DNA of 64,000 bases from Chrysoperla carnea. Its lineage: Eukaryota; Arthropoda; Insecta; Neuroptera; Chrysopidae. Of this stretch, positions 38,641 through 51,501 are shown in pieces. The DNA lies in assembly GCF_905475395.1 (NCBI RefSeq), contig NC_058339.1, positions 18,174,001-18,238,000 on the forward strand, written 5' to 3'. Below the pieces are notes generated by a model. That model was not told the origin of the DNA, ran no database searches, and worked only from the letters and a program-made list of their open reading frames with translations. Position numbers and translations under genes: made by a program. Each line of letters begins with the position of its first letter. Positions within the stretch are counted from its first letter, which is position 1.

Positions 38641-40087
38641 ACTTTTTACATTCCATTTATTGATATTATCAAATCAAATATTATATGAAATATTTAAATT
38701 TGCATTTATTTTAAATTTTTATTATAGAATTTCAATTTGTTTTTAATAGCAACCATTTATATTTTTAGAATTTAAAATAAAAAATTTATGCTTCTAGTTT
38801 CAGTTCTCTATTATTCTTCTATAGAAATAAAATAGTCAAAGATCCGATATTAGAAAAATATACTATCATATGTTAATTGAGGAAAATAGCATTGAATGGG
38901 TTTATTAAAAGATAAACAATTTAGGACTGTTATCAAGGGTAAGGCTCCAGGTAAAAAGCAATGGGACCGGGCGCGAGGGGAGTCTTTAATGGTAAATCCT
39001 ATACAGTAGATTTAATATGTGTTTTATAATTCTAAAAGAGCAACGGAATCCGTAAAATAAGTAAAAAAAAAATAAATTATGAGACTTTTATTTTGTAAAT
39101 ATTTTTAATATAAAAATATTTTCTCTCTTATAACTAATACAATTTTTTTAAAATATAAATTATACAATTAATTATTCAAAAGAGTTCGTAAAATTCAAAT
39201 TAAATTTAGTCAATGTGATGTAAATTGAATTCAAAAAATTCAATTTCTATATAAAATTATTTTCAGAAAATTATTTCAAAACTATTTATTAATTAAGCTA
39301 CTAATTCACGAACTCAATTTTAATTTAATTACAAATTTGAAATTTCAATGTTCTTTTATTAATTTGCAACAGAGTAATTTGAGATTAAACCAAAGCTTTA
39401 AAATAATATGGAGATATGGAGAAAGTATAATATTTCAAATGCAAAAAAAAAGTACAAATATAATTTTTTTTAATTAACAGCCCTGACAATATCACAATAT
39501 TGTTATCTTAAAAATGAGTTTAGAATTTGTAATCGTTCCGTGTATTTACATATTTTAATATTCTAACAATTAAATTTACAATATACAATTTACGTTTTTA
39601 ATAACTCAAATTATCACAATTTTAATTTATCACAAAAATTATGATTTAGTTTAATTGTGGCCTATATTATATTATGGATGAGCAATTTTCAAAATGAAGT
39701 AGTTGATCATTCCCAAAATTATTTTTGTTCATTCAATGTTTGATAATGTAGCAATTTTTCTAGTCAATTAAGCTCACCCTTCTCTTTTTCATTACAAAAT
39801 GCCAACAGAGTTGGTAAGGTTGTATACATAAATTTCAATCACCTACTTATTAAATAATACGAAAATTAATTTTCTAATTTGAACTACTTCTTTAGTTCTT
39901 CAAGTGCTTGTTTGGTGTTTAAGTGTATGGCGCTTTTATTTTCTTCATCCAGGAAATTCTCTTATTTACTTACTTCATTTTCAGCTTCATTGCTGAGAGT
40001 AATTGATTTTCACTCTCAAAATTTTATCAATAATATAATTAATTAAACGTTAATTAAATACTAGATGATATAATCTCATATTCATGA
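38641..40087. other. CAD 3' flank and convergent intergenic region
   Basis: A poly(A) signal for CAD (AATAAA) is at 38776-38781, 136 bases after its stop, with another candidate near 38826. The rest is AT-rich non-coding sequence that must also hold the 3' UTR of the minus-strand membrane protein ending at 40088. A minus AATAAA at 39935-39940 is a candidate signal for that gene. No further gene is seen. Confidence 0.55.
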
Positions 40088-43000
40088 CTAGTTTATATCC
40101 GCTGTGGGAGAAGTAATTACAATTGCAGCTGGTGTTGTTGATGCATTTTCATTATCCATTTGATTAGCTATTGAATCCGTATCATTATCTACATTTCTTC
40201 GTAAAAATTTGGGTATTCTTAAACGTAAACTTCGCCTTGGCTCACCGTCTCGATTTAAAGTTCTGAAACAAAATATTTTATTTAAATTATATATTAATCT
40301 TAAATGTCCTCTTCAGGGACATTGATAATTGAATTTTTCTGAACCGTTTTTTTAAATATCTATAATAGCTTTCAGGTAAATTACCTTTTTTATTTCAAAA
40401 AGATAATTTAAAAAGATTGAAAAAGTATCATCTACATGCGAAACATAAATTACAAACATAATTGATAGTAAAATATATACATACTGATGTCTACAATCGA
40501 TAAATATCGCCATTCCAAATAAACCAACAATTGCAAAAAGAATTCCAACAACTAATACTGCGACAGTTGCTATACCAGCTGCATCATGTGCTGGTAGAGG
40601 AGTAGCTCCTGGTGCGCTTGTAGATTTTTCAAATATATCTATAACAAAAAAAAGGGCAAATATAAAATGTGCATAAAAATTACTACAGGAATGGAAATGC
40701 TTCAAAGAAACGGTTTAAGAGAGATCAAGAAATTGTAATTTTTAAATAGGACAGCGAAATGGGTTTCAGACCTCCGAACAATTATCGGCACAGCCGAATA
40801 GACCTTCCACAGCGAATAGACATTCGCACAGTTCGTCTGAGAGAGCGCTCTTTTTAACCTTATGACTACTGGGCTTTTCAAATTTTTTTACACTACATGA
40901 TAACTTTTGTCCCAAATGCGGGACATTAATTTTTAAAATGACTTTTTTTCGGTTATACCATCTTGTTTTGATTTCTGTAAGCTCTATTACAGAAATAAAC
41001 CTTTTTTTAAGTAAAATATGTCATTATCATCTCATTTATGGTATTACAACAATAAAATAATTGCATGTTTAAACAAGTGTTTGTTGTGTCATTCAAAGTG
41101 TGTTATTCATATAAGTGATTAAAGCGTTTTTTCGAAGGAAATCTGACGAGTTTCGTGAAAATTTTCATAAAATTGATTTTTCAAATTATTAAAATAAAAA
41201 CTATTAAAAAAAAAAATTAGAATTTTTTTATAATATTGTGATTAGAAAGGTTTTAAAATTAATGTCCCATATACTGGACAAAGTGAATCATCGGTTGTAA
41301 ATAAAAAACATGTACGTATTTTATGTATATCAATATTTTTGAATTTATATCTAAAAATTTATGTTTCATCTAATAATTTGTTGATTATTTTTGGCAGAAA
41401 AATGGCCAGAAAACCTTTAAGCTCCAACGATATTCTCCAAATGTTGGAATCAGGCAATGTATCTGACATAGATTTATCGGAGGATGATGAAGAAGATCTC
41501 ATTGAAATAGCAGATGACTCTTTAATTTTTAACGACCCTGCATTAATTGGTAGAAGAGAAAATTTTGTAAGAGTAGGGGCGGATGTGATTCATAATAATC
41601 AGACCGAATTGCCTGAAGATTTAATTTTTGAAGAAAGTGACGATGAAAGTTCTAAAGAAAATATAGATACTTCGAACAAGCAAATTTCTACAAAAGCAGC
41701 TAAAATAAAAATACAGTGGAAAAAAGCTGAATTTCAAATAAAAAAACTGGACGCATGGGACAATAGTTTCGAATGCGAAGAAGTTGGGTCTCCAATTTCG
41801 TATTTTAATAAATACTTGCCCGCTGAATATTTTTCGGAAATCGCCCAATATACAAATATGTATGCCTTGCAGCTAGATAAGAAGGGGTTCAAACCTTGCA
41901 AAGAGCAAGAAATAAAAATTTTATTCGCGTTGCACATGATGATCTTTTGAAAAAAACTGTTTCAAAAGTTTTCACTTAAATAAATAATTTTCATTTTCGT
42001 TTATTATTTTTGTTTTGTTTCGTATACTTTTTTTATAAATATTTTTGTATTTTCCCTGTAATTATTTTGAATTTTATAAGAATAAAAAATTTATTTTAGA
42101 ACATATTTAAATAAATATATACAATCATTTAACAACCATAGACAACCAATGTCCCAAATATGGGACATTTTGAAACATGATAAGTAAATCATTTTTTTTT
42201 AAATTTTACGTTATATATCCCTTATTTAAACTAATAAAATTAAATTTTAACAAAAAAAAAATTTTTTTTTCATTAGACAAAAATTTGGTACTCTGGGCAC
42301 CATAAATTTTTTTGTCCCATATACGGGACACCAGTAGTCAAAAGGTTAAGTAGTTTGTTTGCGAACTACACAAACCTACTAATTTAATTATACACTGTCT
42401 GTAGGTTTTATACCATGTATATGAAATATACACAGTATATTAACTTTAGTCCCAAGTTTGTACGCTTAAAAACATTGATGCTACGATAAAAATTTTGGTA
42501 TAGGTGTTTATAGAATCACCTAATTAGTCCATTTCCGTATGTCTGTCTGTCTGTCTGTCGTCTGTCCGCCTGTCATCACGATTACTCAAAAACGAAAATA
42601 GATATCAAGCTGAAATTTTTATTTTGTGCTTAAGACGTAAAAAGTGAGGTCGAGTTCGTAAATTAGCAACATAGGTTAATTGAGTCTTGGGTCCGTAGGA
42701 CCCATCTTGTAAACCGTTAGAGATTGACAAATGTTTAAATGTAAAAAATGTTCCTTATAAATAACTTTTGTTTGAAACATTTTCTTGTAAACATCACTGT
42801 TTACCCACGAGGGCGCTAATTAGGTGAAAATTTTGTAGTATGTATTAATATGGGAATATCAGTTAAGTGTGGGTGGCTATTTAAGAGTGGAAAGGTTTCT
42901 TTATTTACGTGACGTCAAAAAACAAACGATTGCGTCATCAAAACTGTCTATACATGGTATTTCAACAATTAACTCGGTCAATTGTTTGTTTTCACTTGTT

Positions 43001-46000
43001 TAAGTATATTATTTTGTTATTTCATTGCCTATCATTTATTGTTTACCGAGTTAATCAATTAATTACTAAAATTAAAATTTATTTGTATGATTTTATAAAA
43101 TAAACATCACAATACAAAAATTATTATTATTAAATTAGACGTGCTCAATAATATTTATTATTTTTAATAATATTAATAATTTTTCACAAATATAGTAATT
43201 TTGTTATTTATTTATTTAAACTAATTATTAACTAAAATAATACATATCAAAATAATTCATTGTTATTGTTTAATAAAATCAAATTAAAAACGGATGTTTA
43301 TACAATTTATGTATTTGACAAAAAATTATACTCTCAAGTAGCTTAAAACGGATATGGGAGGATTTTCGTAAAAATAAACTTTTTGTCCTGAAGTTTACCT
43401 TGAATTTGATTTTTTTAGGTAGTTTGATGATATGTTATATAAAAATCATACAATTGTTGTAATTAAGGATTGTGTTTATATTATTAAAAATTAACTATAA
43501 TTATATGATAAATAATTCGTCAAGGTTGTATTTTTGTACCTATGTGGATCATTAGGTAATATATTTTATATAATAGGTAAATTTGATAAAATTTAATGAA
43601 AACCGTTTTTAATAATTAACAGAAATTTTTCAAGTTTTTAACGTTAACAGAACAGCTTTACGAACAAACTTTTATAAACTCTAAGATAATATTTCAAATA
43701 TTTTCCGTTGAAAATTGAAATCGTAATAAAAGTTTTATTCTATAATTAAGTTTTTGTTCTAAGCTTGAAATAACTGCGATTGATAAGAAAAACGATTTCT
43801 TATATGTCATAACTGTTATATATTTGTTGATTTGTAGAATTGAAGCGAAAAAAAACTGTCTTTAATTCAATGATTTGATCATCTGTGTTGCTATTCTTCT
43901 ATGAGAATGAAAATTGTATATGCTATATGGTGAGTAAACCGAGTTTAAAGGAAGTAATGCAAATGGGTGGGTGGAGGGGTGTGAGAAGGTTTGGTGAAGG
44001 GATTTGTTTATCTGCTTGCTTATACGAATGGGTATCTTTGTGCTCTGGAAATGAACATTGGTTACTTTGTTTTCTGACAATCAACAACTTAAAAGGTGAA
44101 GAGCAACATACAGCTTTTTAAAAAAAAATATTACTCTTCTGAACTTCTAACGGAATTGGAACTTCGTTTCAAGTTAAAAATATTATTTCTCATTAAAAGT
44201 TTCAAAACATTTTCAATCGGAAGAGAAACAATTTGTCCAAACAAATGCTGCTGGTTAAATAAAGTTTATTATAATTAATATTAATATTTTATACAATAAT
44301 TTAAATAAATAATTTCTTTTTCGGAAGTATAGTCTAGACTTCTAGAGACGAAGAATCTAGAGGTTTTTGTTCAAAGCGTTTTTTATTTTCTATTATCATT
44401 AATGAAAATGTAGATATATCTCTTCCAGACATAAATAAAACTAACAATTCGAAAAAAAATAACGTGACCGGAAAACAAATATTTGAATAGTCTCATTATT
44501 TTGGAAAGTGTCGCATCGGTTTCAAGGTATATTTATTTATGCATTTATTTAAGAAGATATATGCATAAATAAACAATAGGATGGAATTTTTAAAATTAAA
44601 AAACATATGTACAAACAATATGTTTTCAGTAATATCTCAGAAAATATTTTGCATTTCAGGTTAAAATATGCAAATACAAAAATGTGAGCGAAATAAAAAT
44701 CATCGGAAATATCATCATTTCCCATTAAAATATTTAATTTGAATAATAAAGATAATTAAAATATGTCGGTATTCAAAACATACAGGTGACTTGTCTCATT
44801 ATTCACTTTCGCAATCTTTATAAATTTTCCTAGGCACATGTTCGTAGTGACGTAACTAGGCGAGTGCAACAAGTGCACTTTTTGACCGCCATTGAAAAAT
44901 TTGTAAACTTTTAAAAACGAATTTCATAATTTAAATACGATAATAATTATATATCTTAAACTATTGAGCTCCCCCTACCGTTGTTTAAGGTTAGGTACGT
45001 ATGAGCCCAGTGACTGAAGTACCTACGTTTTGCTCCTGCTTCCCTTTTGACCCCTGTATAGGGGAGTATGAACTGGGAATACTATATTAGCATACATTAT
45101 ATTATATCTTAGGGTTGTAAATATTGTATTTCGAGTGTAGCTAGAACCGATACCATTAGCCATGGCAAAGATCACCATGACATCCCCCACTCCTCATTGA
45201 TCTCTTTTTGAGGGTCTAAATTTCAATACATACCTATATACATAGCTGTTTTGAAATTTGTAAATAAACAAGTGAAATCAAAGAAATAACTGAGTTAATT
45301 GCTGAAATACCATGGCGAGACAGTGTTGACACCACACGACTGTGGTGTCACACATACATTACTGATATTCCCATGTAATACATAGTATAATGTTCTAATC
45401 TAATTTGCAACCTCGCGGGTAATCAGTGATGTTTACGAAAAAATGTTTGAACCAAAAGTTCCTAATTTTTTTATAAGGAATATTTTTTATATTTAAACTT
45501 TTGTTCTATTTCTAACGGTTTACAAGACCCAATTGACCTGTATTGCTCATTTACGAACTCAATATTACTTTTTATGTCCTGAGCACGCTATAAATTTTAG
45601 GTTGAAATCTCTTTTAGTTTTTGAGTTATGATGTTAACGAATGGACTGACAACCGGAAATGGACTACTTATTTGATTTTATGAACACCTATACCAAAATT
45701 TTGTTCGTAGCATCAATATTTTTAAGCGTTACAAACTTGGGACTAAACTTAGAATACCTTGATATATTTCATATATAGGTATAAAAATATAAAAGGCTTA
45801 GATTTATAAATCGGGTACCCAATTTTCACAGATTGTTTTTGAAAATATAAAATGTCATGCAATTATTTTAAATGAGCCGAGTCGCCGGTATTTTTTGAAT
45901 GCCGATATACATATTTTCGTTATTGTTATCCAAATAAATTATTTAAATTACGAATTTTCAAGGTTCAAAAAAAATTTGTTTTTTTGCAACAAAATAATCA

Positions 46001-49000
46001 TTAGTATTTATTAACTTTAAATCACCTTGGTATTATTATTTCTTTGTTATAGTAAGTGAAAAAAACGTTAATATTTCATGCGCGTGTCTACAGGGAGAGG
46101 AAAATCGGGGTAATTATCCCACATCCAAAGTAAAAAGTAACTTGCAGGCCCTTACCCATCTAAGAAAATTGGATAGTCAATGGTTGGATTAAAAAATAAA
46201 GACTCCTAATAAAGTAAACAAAAAGTCCAAAGTCCAAAACTAGTAGACAATGATTTAAAAAATTTTCCTCCGACAACAAATTTTCTGAACCCGCGCTTAT
46301 ATTTATATGTAATTGCATTATTTGTTTAAGATTAGCAATACCTAATAAAAATACAATTAATAAATTATCATTTTCGGTATTAACATAACGAAATGTACCT
46401 ACTGCAAAAATTCAATAAACTGCCTGAATTGTAATGAGCAGCATACACGATCAAGCCATTTTTGTTACTACTTATATATAACAATCTGTTTCCAGAAACA
46501 TGGGCCAAAAACAATTTGGACGAAATAAAAAGGGTTCATAACAAAAATGACTTTTTTCGTTAAATGTCAAAAAATTATTTTTCTGAAGCAGCAAGATTTG
46601 CAATAAAAAAACGGCGCTAGCCATCTATTTAGAAATCAAGAAAATTGACAAAGCTCGTTTTTGTTCCCCAAACGAGGCGTATCAAGCATTCATTCGCTTT
46701 GACTCCAATGACCTACTAGATTTTCGGATATAGCAAATTAGAACTACTTAAGCTATAAGTCCAATAATAATCAGTTTCTACATTCGAAAAACAAGAAAAC
46801 AAGCTTCGTCGTCAAGTCGTAGTCCATCTTCTATTACGTCAGATATCTATTACGACTAATTTTATATAAACTTAAAGTATTTTACTCATATTGTTTGATT
46901 CGGGCAACCTTGAATATTGCCAAGAAATTAATAAGAAAAACAAAACATGCTCGCCTTCAATTTTTTATTATAACTTTAAAGATGTTTCATTTATTACGAT
47001 AATTGTATTCATTAAAAATCTGATCGTTTATAGGTACTAAATATTAATGAAAAGTTATTAAAAATTAATTAATTTTATATTTGATAAAAATAATGTCTTG
47101 AGTAGATACTTAAGAAAACTTCGTAATAAATTTTATTATAATAATAATGCCTCAAAGCGCTCAAGTGCCTATTTTTCAATTCGTACATTTGGATTGTTTT
47201 TTTATGTCGTTATGTATCTGATATTTACTTTGTTTGATACGCGCTTGTACAGTGTGTCGCATTTAAGATGAAGACACCCTTATATTTTCGTTATTTGTAG
47301 GAATATCGATTTGAAATTTTGCACAGTCATACAACAACTTTAAATCCAGAATCCTACAAATTGACAAATAGGGCCGATTCTTAATATTTTGCCTAGCATC
47401 AGAAATGGTTAAAGCGTGCTCAGGACGTAAAGAACGAGGTTTAGTTAGCAACATAGGTCATTTGTTAATTGCTAAACATAGGACAAAAGTTTAAATGTAG
47501 AAACCGTTCTTTATAAAAACAACCAAAATAAACAACTTTTGTTTGAAACATTTTTTCGTAAACATCACTGTTTACACGTGAGGGTGCACATTAAATTAGA
47601 ACAAATATAGTATTGAATACATATATTATAAAGGATACATGTTTTGTGTTTGTTTATTACTATGCATAATGAGGAAATGAGAAGAAAGATACTCTTATTA
47701 CTTTGTGTGGAAGAGTGACTATCTTTTTTTACGTATATGTATCAATTAACTCATTTGTTTGTTTCCACTTGTTTTAAGTATCTTTAATTAAATTTTTTTT
47801 TTATTTAAAAAAATTAATGAATTTCGCAATTTATATAATAATAGATAAGTACTATACAAATATCTTTGCGTATGTTCTTTTTTAAAATAAAGCCTTTAAT
47901 AATATTGAATTAAAAAACTGGAAAATTAATAACAAATAGGTATTTATAGTTATTATTTATGCTTTTGATTAAAAATGTCATATACCTAAACGACACAACG
48001 TGTCTTTGTTTTTTGATGAAAATTATCACGTTTTTCTGTGTTTATCACCTATTGTTTTTAATTTACAATGATAAGGTATATAACCTAATAAATAAATTAT
48101 GACCCCGAAACTCGCTTTCAGAGATGATTTCAATGATTTTTGTTTATGATGACTTTTGTAACACAACGTGTAAACCTCTGCTTTTTCTAATATCGATTTC
48201 GGAGGTGAAACTACCCCTTACGGTTGAACCAAGGGGTAGTCAAAGTTAATTTTCGAACGTTTAAGAGGAACAAATGCTTGTTTGTCTGACTCTATGCCTA
48301 TATGCTTGGGGTTTAGATTGATTTTAAGAAGACCTCGTTATTTCCGATATTCCTGGATAGTTCGATAGGTATAATTGTTTCTAATCCACGAGATGATGAT
48401 TGATATGCGTAAACTTTTTCTGAACTTTAGTTCATACGAAGAACTGTCTCTGATATGAACTTAAGTTCATACGAAAAAATTTCTTGAAACAATTTTTTTA
48501 TAATTTTGGACAATTGTACTGATAAGCGAATATTTCCTAAAATAAATATTTTATTAGGTGGATAATTTTTTATTAAAATTATCTCCATTCATTATTGAGT
48601 AGTAATATTTGCAAGTAGGTAAATGTTTTATTATTTTGATAAAAATAATAAAAGTTTTAGCGAATACATTCCAAAATATTATATTTATCTATTACAGTTA
48701 ATTTTTTCAACCAACTTCAAAAGATATTTATTTTAAAATAGACGCAAAAAGAAGGAATATTGAAAATCATCGTAGGATGATTTAGGTCAATTAGGTCTCG
48801 AGTTGGACCCATCTCGAAAATCGTATAAGATAGAATAAAAATTTAAATGTAAAAAATGTTCCTTATGCAAAAATAAACAACTTTTGTTGAAACAATTTTT
48901 TGTAAATATATCGTTGCTTTCCCATGAGGGAACAAATTATGGCAAAATTTGGTGTCCATATTATCCAAAACTATAAAAGATAGAGAGTTGAAAATTTATA

Positions 49001-50843
49001 GGTGGCTTCAAAACTAGTAAGTTTTTTAAAAGATTTTGGATAAAAGAAAAAAAAAAGTTTTGTTCATATTTCAAAAATTATCGAAAACAAGAAGAAATGT
49101 TAGCCGAAAGGCCGGCAATAGATTGGTTGGTTTTATTAATTTTTTAATTTATTAAAAATATAATGAAAATACTGATTATCATTACTGTCTATACAAGGTA
49201 TTTCAACAATTGATTTAGTCAATTGTTTGTTTTCACCTGTTTAGTACTAATTTAAAATACTAGTTTTGTCTTTTGGTTTAATAATGATCAATAATTTTTT
49301 TGAACAAAAAGCGAACACTATTTAGACATAAAAATGCCGAATAAATTTTAATTAAAAAAGAATTGAGTGCAATATCAACAGCCCAGAAATAGAACACTGA
49401 ATCCCATTCTTTGAAATTTGTAGTAAATATATTTTATTTGCATTGTTTCTTTATTTTGACAATTTTTATTTTCACACAAAAGAAAAAATTTCAACACTTT
49501 TGTACGCAAATATATTTTGAAATAAAATTATTTTTGAAAGGTGTATTTTTACACATAATCTCCTCGTTATGAAAATGACAGTTTTTTTAGCAATTAATAT
49601 TGTCAAAAATTTTTTAACTGTAATTGATTTAGTAATTTCAAATTGTATGATGATTCATTTTTATTATTGATAAATTTTAAGAATTAAAATCTGGATTTTA
49701 CTTGTTGAAAACAATACACGTAAAACGAATGACCTGAGTCATTTTTAAATGAACGGAAATCATATGATTTTATCAATTGATTTATTTGTAACAGCACAAA
49801 GATTAAAAACTGACCTTTCTAAATAAATTAGTCATAAAATTTTTTTTCACAATATTTACAAATACTCGAAAAATGTTTATTTCCGGGTAAACTTTTATTT
49901 ACATGAATAATGATTATTTTATTTTTATCATATAAGTAAAATTATAAGCTTTTCTGGAATGGAATTATCGAGGGACAATTTTTGTACTATTTTTTAAGGT
50001 TTTTTTGATTTGTTGTAACCTCCGTTTGTCGTAACTTTGCAAGAGTCTCTATCAACAAATCAATAATTCCTTGTTAAAAAAAATTAACATGCGAATTTTA
50101 GTACTATTTAAATTCGGTCGGTCTGACGAACAGTTTTTAAATATCGCACGCAGTTTCCCGTTTCGCTCCAAACTAATCCGTGTCTAACAACAAATTTTGA
50201 TGATGCCCAAATTCGCAGTTCCAGAGATGTTAACTTTTGAGTTAAAAACGAATTATTGATTTGTATTATTGAGATATGTTTCGTAACGTTGGATATGATT
50301 TTATGGCGGTTAAAAATCCAGGATTATTGGGGTGGGGGTGGCGATAGACAGGCAGGTACTTATTTTCGAAGTATGATAATATCAAACGAGTTATATTTTT
50401 TCCGGGCAAAATTATTTTGTTATAACATAAATGTTTATTTAATCAGAAAATTTCAAATAAATTATAGGCATATTTTCAATATTTTGTATAGTTTCGATAA
50501 ATTATGATTATTATTAGCCTAATTAAAATAGAAATTTCCCAATTTGTTACAAAAACAATCAGTTTCCCAATTTATTGGAAACAATTGTTTTATAAAATTT
50601 AAATAAATGTTTCAATGAATAAAAATTCAATTTTAAAATCATATTTATCGATTATTTAATTATTAATCAATTTGTACAACAAAAATAATAAATATTTCTA
50701 ATTAAATTTTTTTTTTATGATCAAGGTTCATTCTAAGAGGTGATTTCTATGATTATGATATTAAAGATTTATTAAATACCTGCAAATTCTTCCATAGCCT
50801 TCTTACTTTGTTCATAAAAACCAGTACCTTCAAATTCACTCAT
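40088..50843 (-). CDS. Small single-pass membrane protein, unknown family
   Basis: Three exons on the minus strand: 50843-50780, 40638-40485 and 40262-40088, giving 130 aa. The first exon encodes MSEFEGTGFYEQSKKAMEEF and ends CAG|GTATTT in phase 1. The second begins after TTTGTTATAG in the matching phase, so the join reads smoothly through EEFADIFEKSTSAPG. One transmembrane helix spans about residues 43-68 (GIATVAVLVVGILFAIVGLF and on), rich in small residues with glycines at 53, 60 and 63. After it comes a strongly basic stretch (CRH, then RRSLRLRIPKFLRR at about 82-95) and a Ser/Thr/Asn-rich tail. There is no signal peptide. The charge pattern (acidic N-terminal side, basic C-terminal side) predicts N-terminus outside or luminal and C-terminus cytosolic. 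The 10,141-bp intron 1 contains a piggyBac remnant and four family A repeats. I do not recognise the family. The alternative is a start at 40705 without the distant exon. Confidence 0.7.
40908..42330. repeat. Four copies of an 18-bp palindrome, TGTCCCAWATNNKGGACA-like
   Basis: Copies are at 40908-40925, 41263-41280, 42150-42167 and 42313-42330. All begin TGTCCC and end GGACA, with an AT-rich centre. Copy 4 lies 15 bp from the right terminus and copy 1 lies 50 bp from the left terminus. In the well-studied Trichoplusia piggyBac, palindromic subterminal repeats are bound by the C-terminal cysteine-rich domain of the transposase. By position and symmetry these are the likely counterpart (inference). 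Confidence 0.85.
41402..41950 (+). pseudogene. Truncated piggyBac transposase (N-terminal part only)
   Basis: An open frame of 182 codons begins MARKPLSSNDILQML. It has the acidic N-terminal region typical of PGBD-type transposases (SDIDLSEDDEEDLIEI, later EESDDESSKENID), followed by the start of the DDE_Tnp_1_7 region (LPAEYFSEIAQYTNMYALQ...KEQEIKILFALHMM). It stops just there, so the catalytic Asp triad and the cysteine-rich DNA-binding domain are absent. The frame itself has no internal stop, pointing to a fairly young internal deletion. An upstream in-frame start at 41339 exists, but the second Met fits the family better. Confidence 0.8.
42409..43003 (+). repeat. Dispersed repeat family A, copy 2 (longest)
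   Basis: Near full-length copy in family-sense orientation. It starts at TACCATGTATATGAAATATA and ends at TTTGTTTTCACTTGTTT. It contains the (GTCT)n run at 42540-42562 and the block GGGTCCGTAGGACCCATCTT. It lies 60 bp beyond the piggyBac remnant. Confidence 0.82.
43004..45266. other. Intron sequence, no further feature
   Basis: This is part of the 10.1-kb intron 1 of the small membrane-protein gene. The short frames 43862-44080 (minus), 43885-44121 (plus) and 44096-44278 (plus) show no domain. I see no additional element ends. Confidence 0.45.
45267..45780 (-). repeat. Dispersed repeat family A, copy 3
   Basis: Reverse-oriented copy with the same ordered blocks as the others, including GTGATGTTTACGAAAAAATG and CTATACCAAAATTTTGTTCG. 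It carries a short palindromic segment around 45317-45345 (GACAGTGTTGACACCACACG...GTGGTGTCA) that is missing from the shorter copies. Confidence 0.8.
45781..47413. other. Intron sequence, no further feature
   Basis: Part of intron 1 of the small membrane-protein gene, AT-rich. No coding, RNA or element signature was recognised. Confidence 0.45.
47414..47779 (+). repeat. Dispersed repeat family A, copy 4 (5'-truncated)
   Basis: Contains only the 3' two thirds of the family: CAGGACGTAAAG, then GTAAACATCACTGTTTACAC, then the terminal TTGTTTGTTTCCACTTGTTT. The 5' third with the AGTCCCAAGTTTGTA block is absent. Confidence 0.7.
47780..48770. other. Intron sequence between two family A copies
   Basis: Part of intron 1 of the small membrane-protein gene. 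A short repeated phrase TTAGTTCATACGAA / TAAGTTCATACGAA occurs near 48425-48475. No other feature was recognised. Confidence 0.4.
48771..49244 (+). repeat. Dispersed repeat family A, copy 5 (5'-truncated, decayed)
   Basis: Starts within the GGTCAATTAGGTCTCGAG region and ends TCAATTGTTTGTTTTCACCT. The CATCACTGTTTACCC block is degraded (TATCGTTGCTTTCCC). This is the most diverged of the six copies. Confidence 0.65.
49245..50779. other. Intron sequence next to first exon
   Basis: The last 1.5 kb of intron 1 (upstream end on the minus strand). The frame at 50256-50507 (plus) is not supported by any domain. Confidence 0.4.
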
Positions 50844-51202
50844 GTTTTAAACAACAATATACAAACAAAAAGAAATAAAAATAAACAGAATACAAATTAC
50901 AATAACAATAAAAATGTTGTCCTTTACGAAATCGTACGTGAATGGAAATAAACCAAAACAAAAATAAAAGTAATACGCGACAACAATTAATAAAATACAA
51001 ATTTATTTAGCGCGCAACACAAAGTATATCTATCCAAAGAGTTTCAAAGTAATTTGTGTCAGTAGTAATGTTGTTTAAACATTGCCTGGTACTAACAGTT
51101 ACTAAAAATTCTATTTTGTATTTAATTCATACAACACATAATATTAAAATTAAATATAGTTGATTCAGAAATATCGCTGTATTAGTAGTAAAGCGGCCGG
51201 GG
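50844..51202. promoter_or_regulatory. Probable promoter/5' UTR region of the small membrane-protein gene
   Basis: This is the sequence immediately upstream of the minus-strand start codon at 50843. It is A-rich on the plus strand. No TATA or initiator can be assigned with confidence, so the call rests on position only. Confidence 0.3.
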
Positions 51203-51501
51203 CAGGCCCGTAGCCACGTACGGGCCATGCCTGTACTAGCTATAACTTGTTAGCCCATAAGGCATGTGGTCAAAGTGCTTAAAAAGAGTTAAAAGTTACA
51301 AATTATTGTGCAATATAAATTGTTTAAAAAGTCGCGAAAGTGAGTTTTGAGTTTCAAAATATCAAAAATCCACTGAAAATTCTCTCAAAAATAACTGCTA
51401 TTATTAGACTGCTTAGAATTTAGCAGAAAATACATGTTTTTTTAAATTTATCCTGTTCGTCTTTGTGTCCGTACTAGTAGCTTGGCCTGGCTACGGGCCT
51501 G
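51203..51501. mobile_element. hAT-like MITE
   Basis: Terminal inverted repeats CAGGCCCGTAGCCA (51203-51216) and TGGCTACGGGCCTG (51488-51501) are perfect over 14 bp. Ends starting CAGG...CGTAGCCA are common among hAT-type non-autonomous elements. The 8-bp flanks do not match well, so a target duplication is not proven. The 299-bp body is non-coding. Confidence 0.65.

Larger units (their letters stand above)
40858..42345 (+). mobile_element. Internally deleted piggyBac-type transposon
   Basis: TTAA at 40854-40857 and 42346-42349 flanks terminal inverted repeats CCTTATGACTACTGG and CCAGTAGTCAAAAGG, which match at 14 of 15 positions. TTAA duplication plus CC-starting termini is diagnostic of the piggyBac superfamily. 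The 1.49-kb body holds only the first ~180 codons of a transposase. It also holds four copies of an 18-bp palindrome, two near the ends. It sits in intron 1 of the small membrane-protein gene. Confidence 0.92.

Noticed and set aside
40639-40705. Start at 40705 giving a signal-peptide-like N-terminus for the small membrane protein
   Set aside because: The TTTGTTATAG acceptor at 40639 joins in perfect phase to the exon at 50780-50843 and gives a more coherent protein; the alternative is kept as a caveat.
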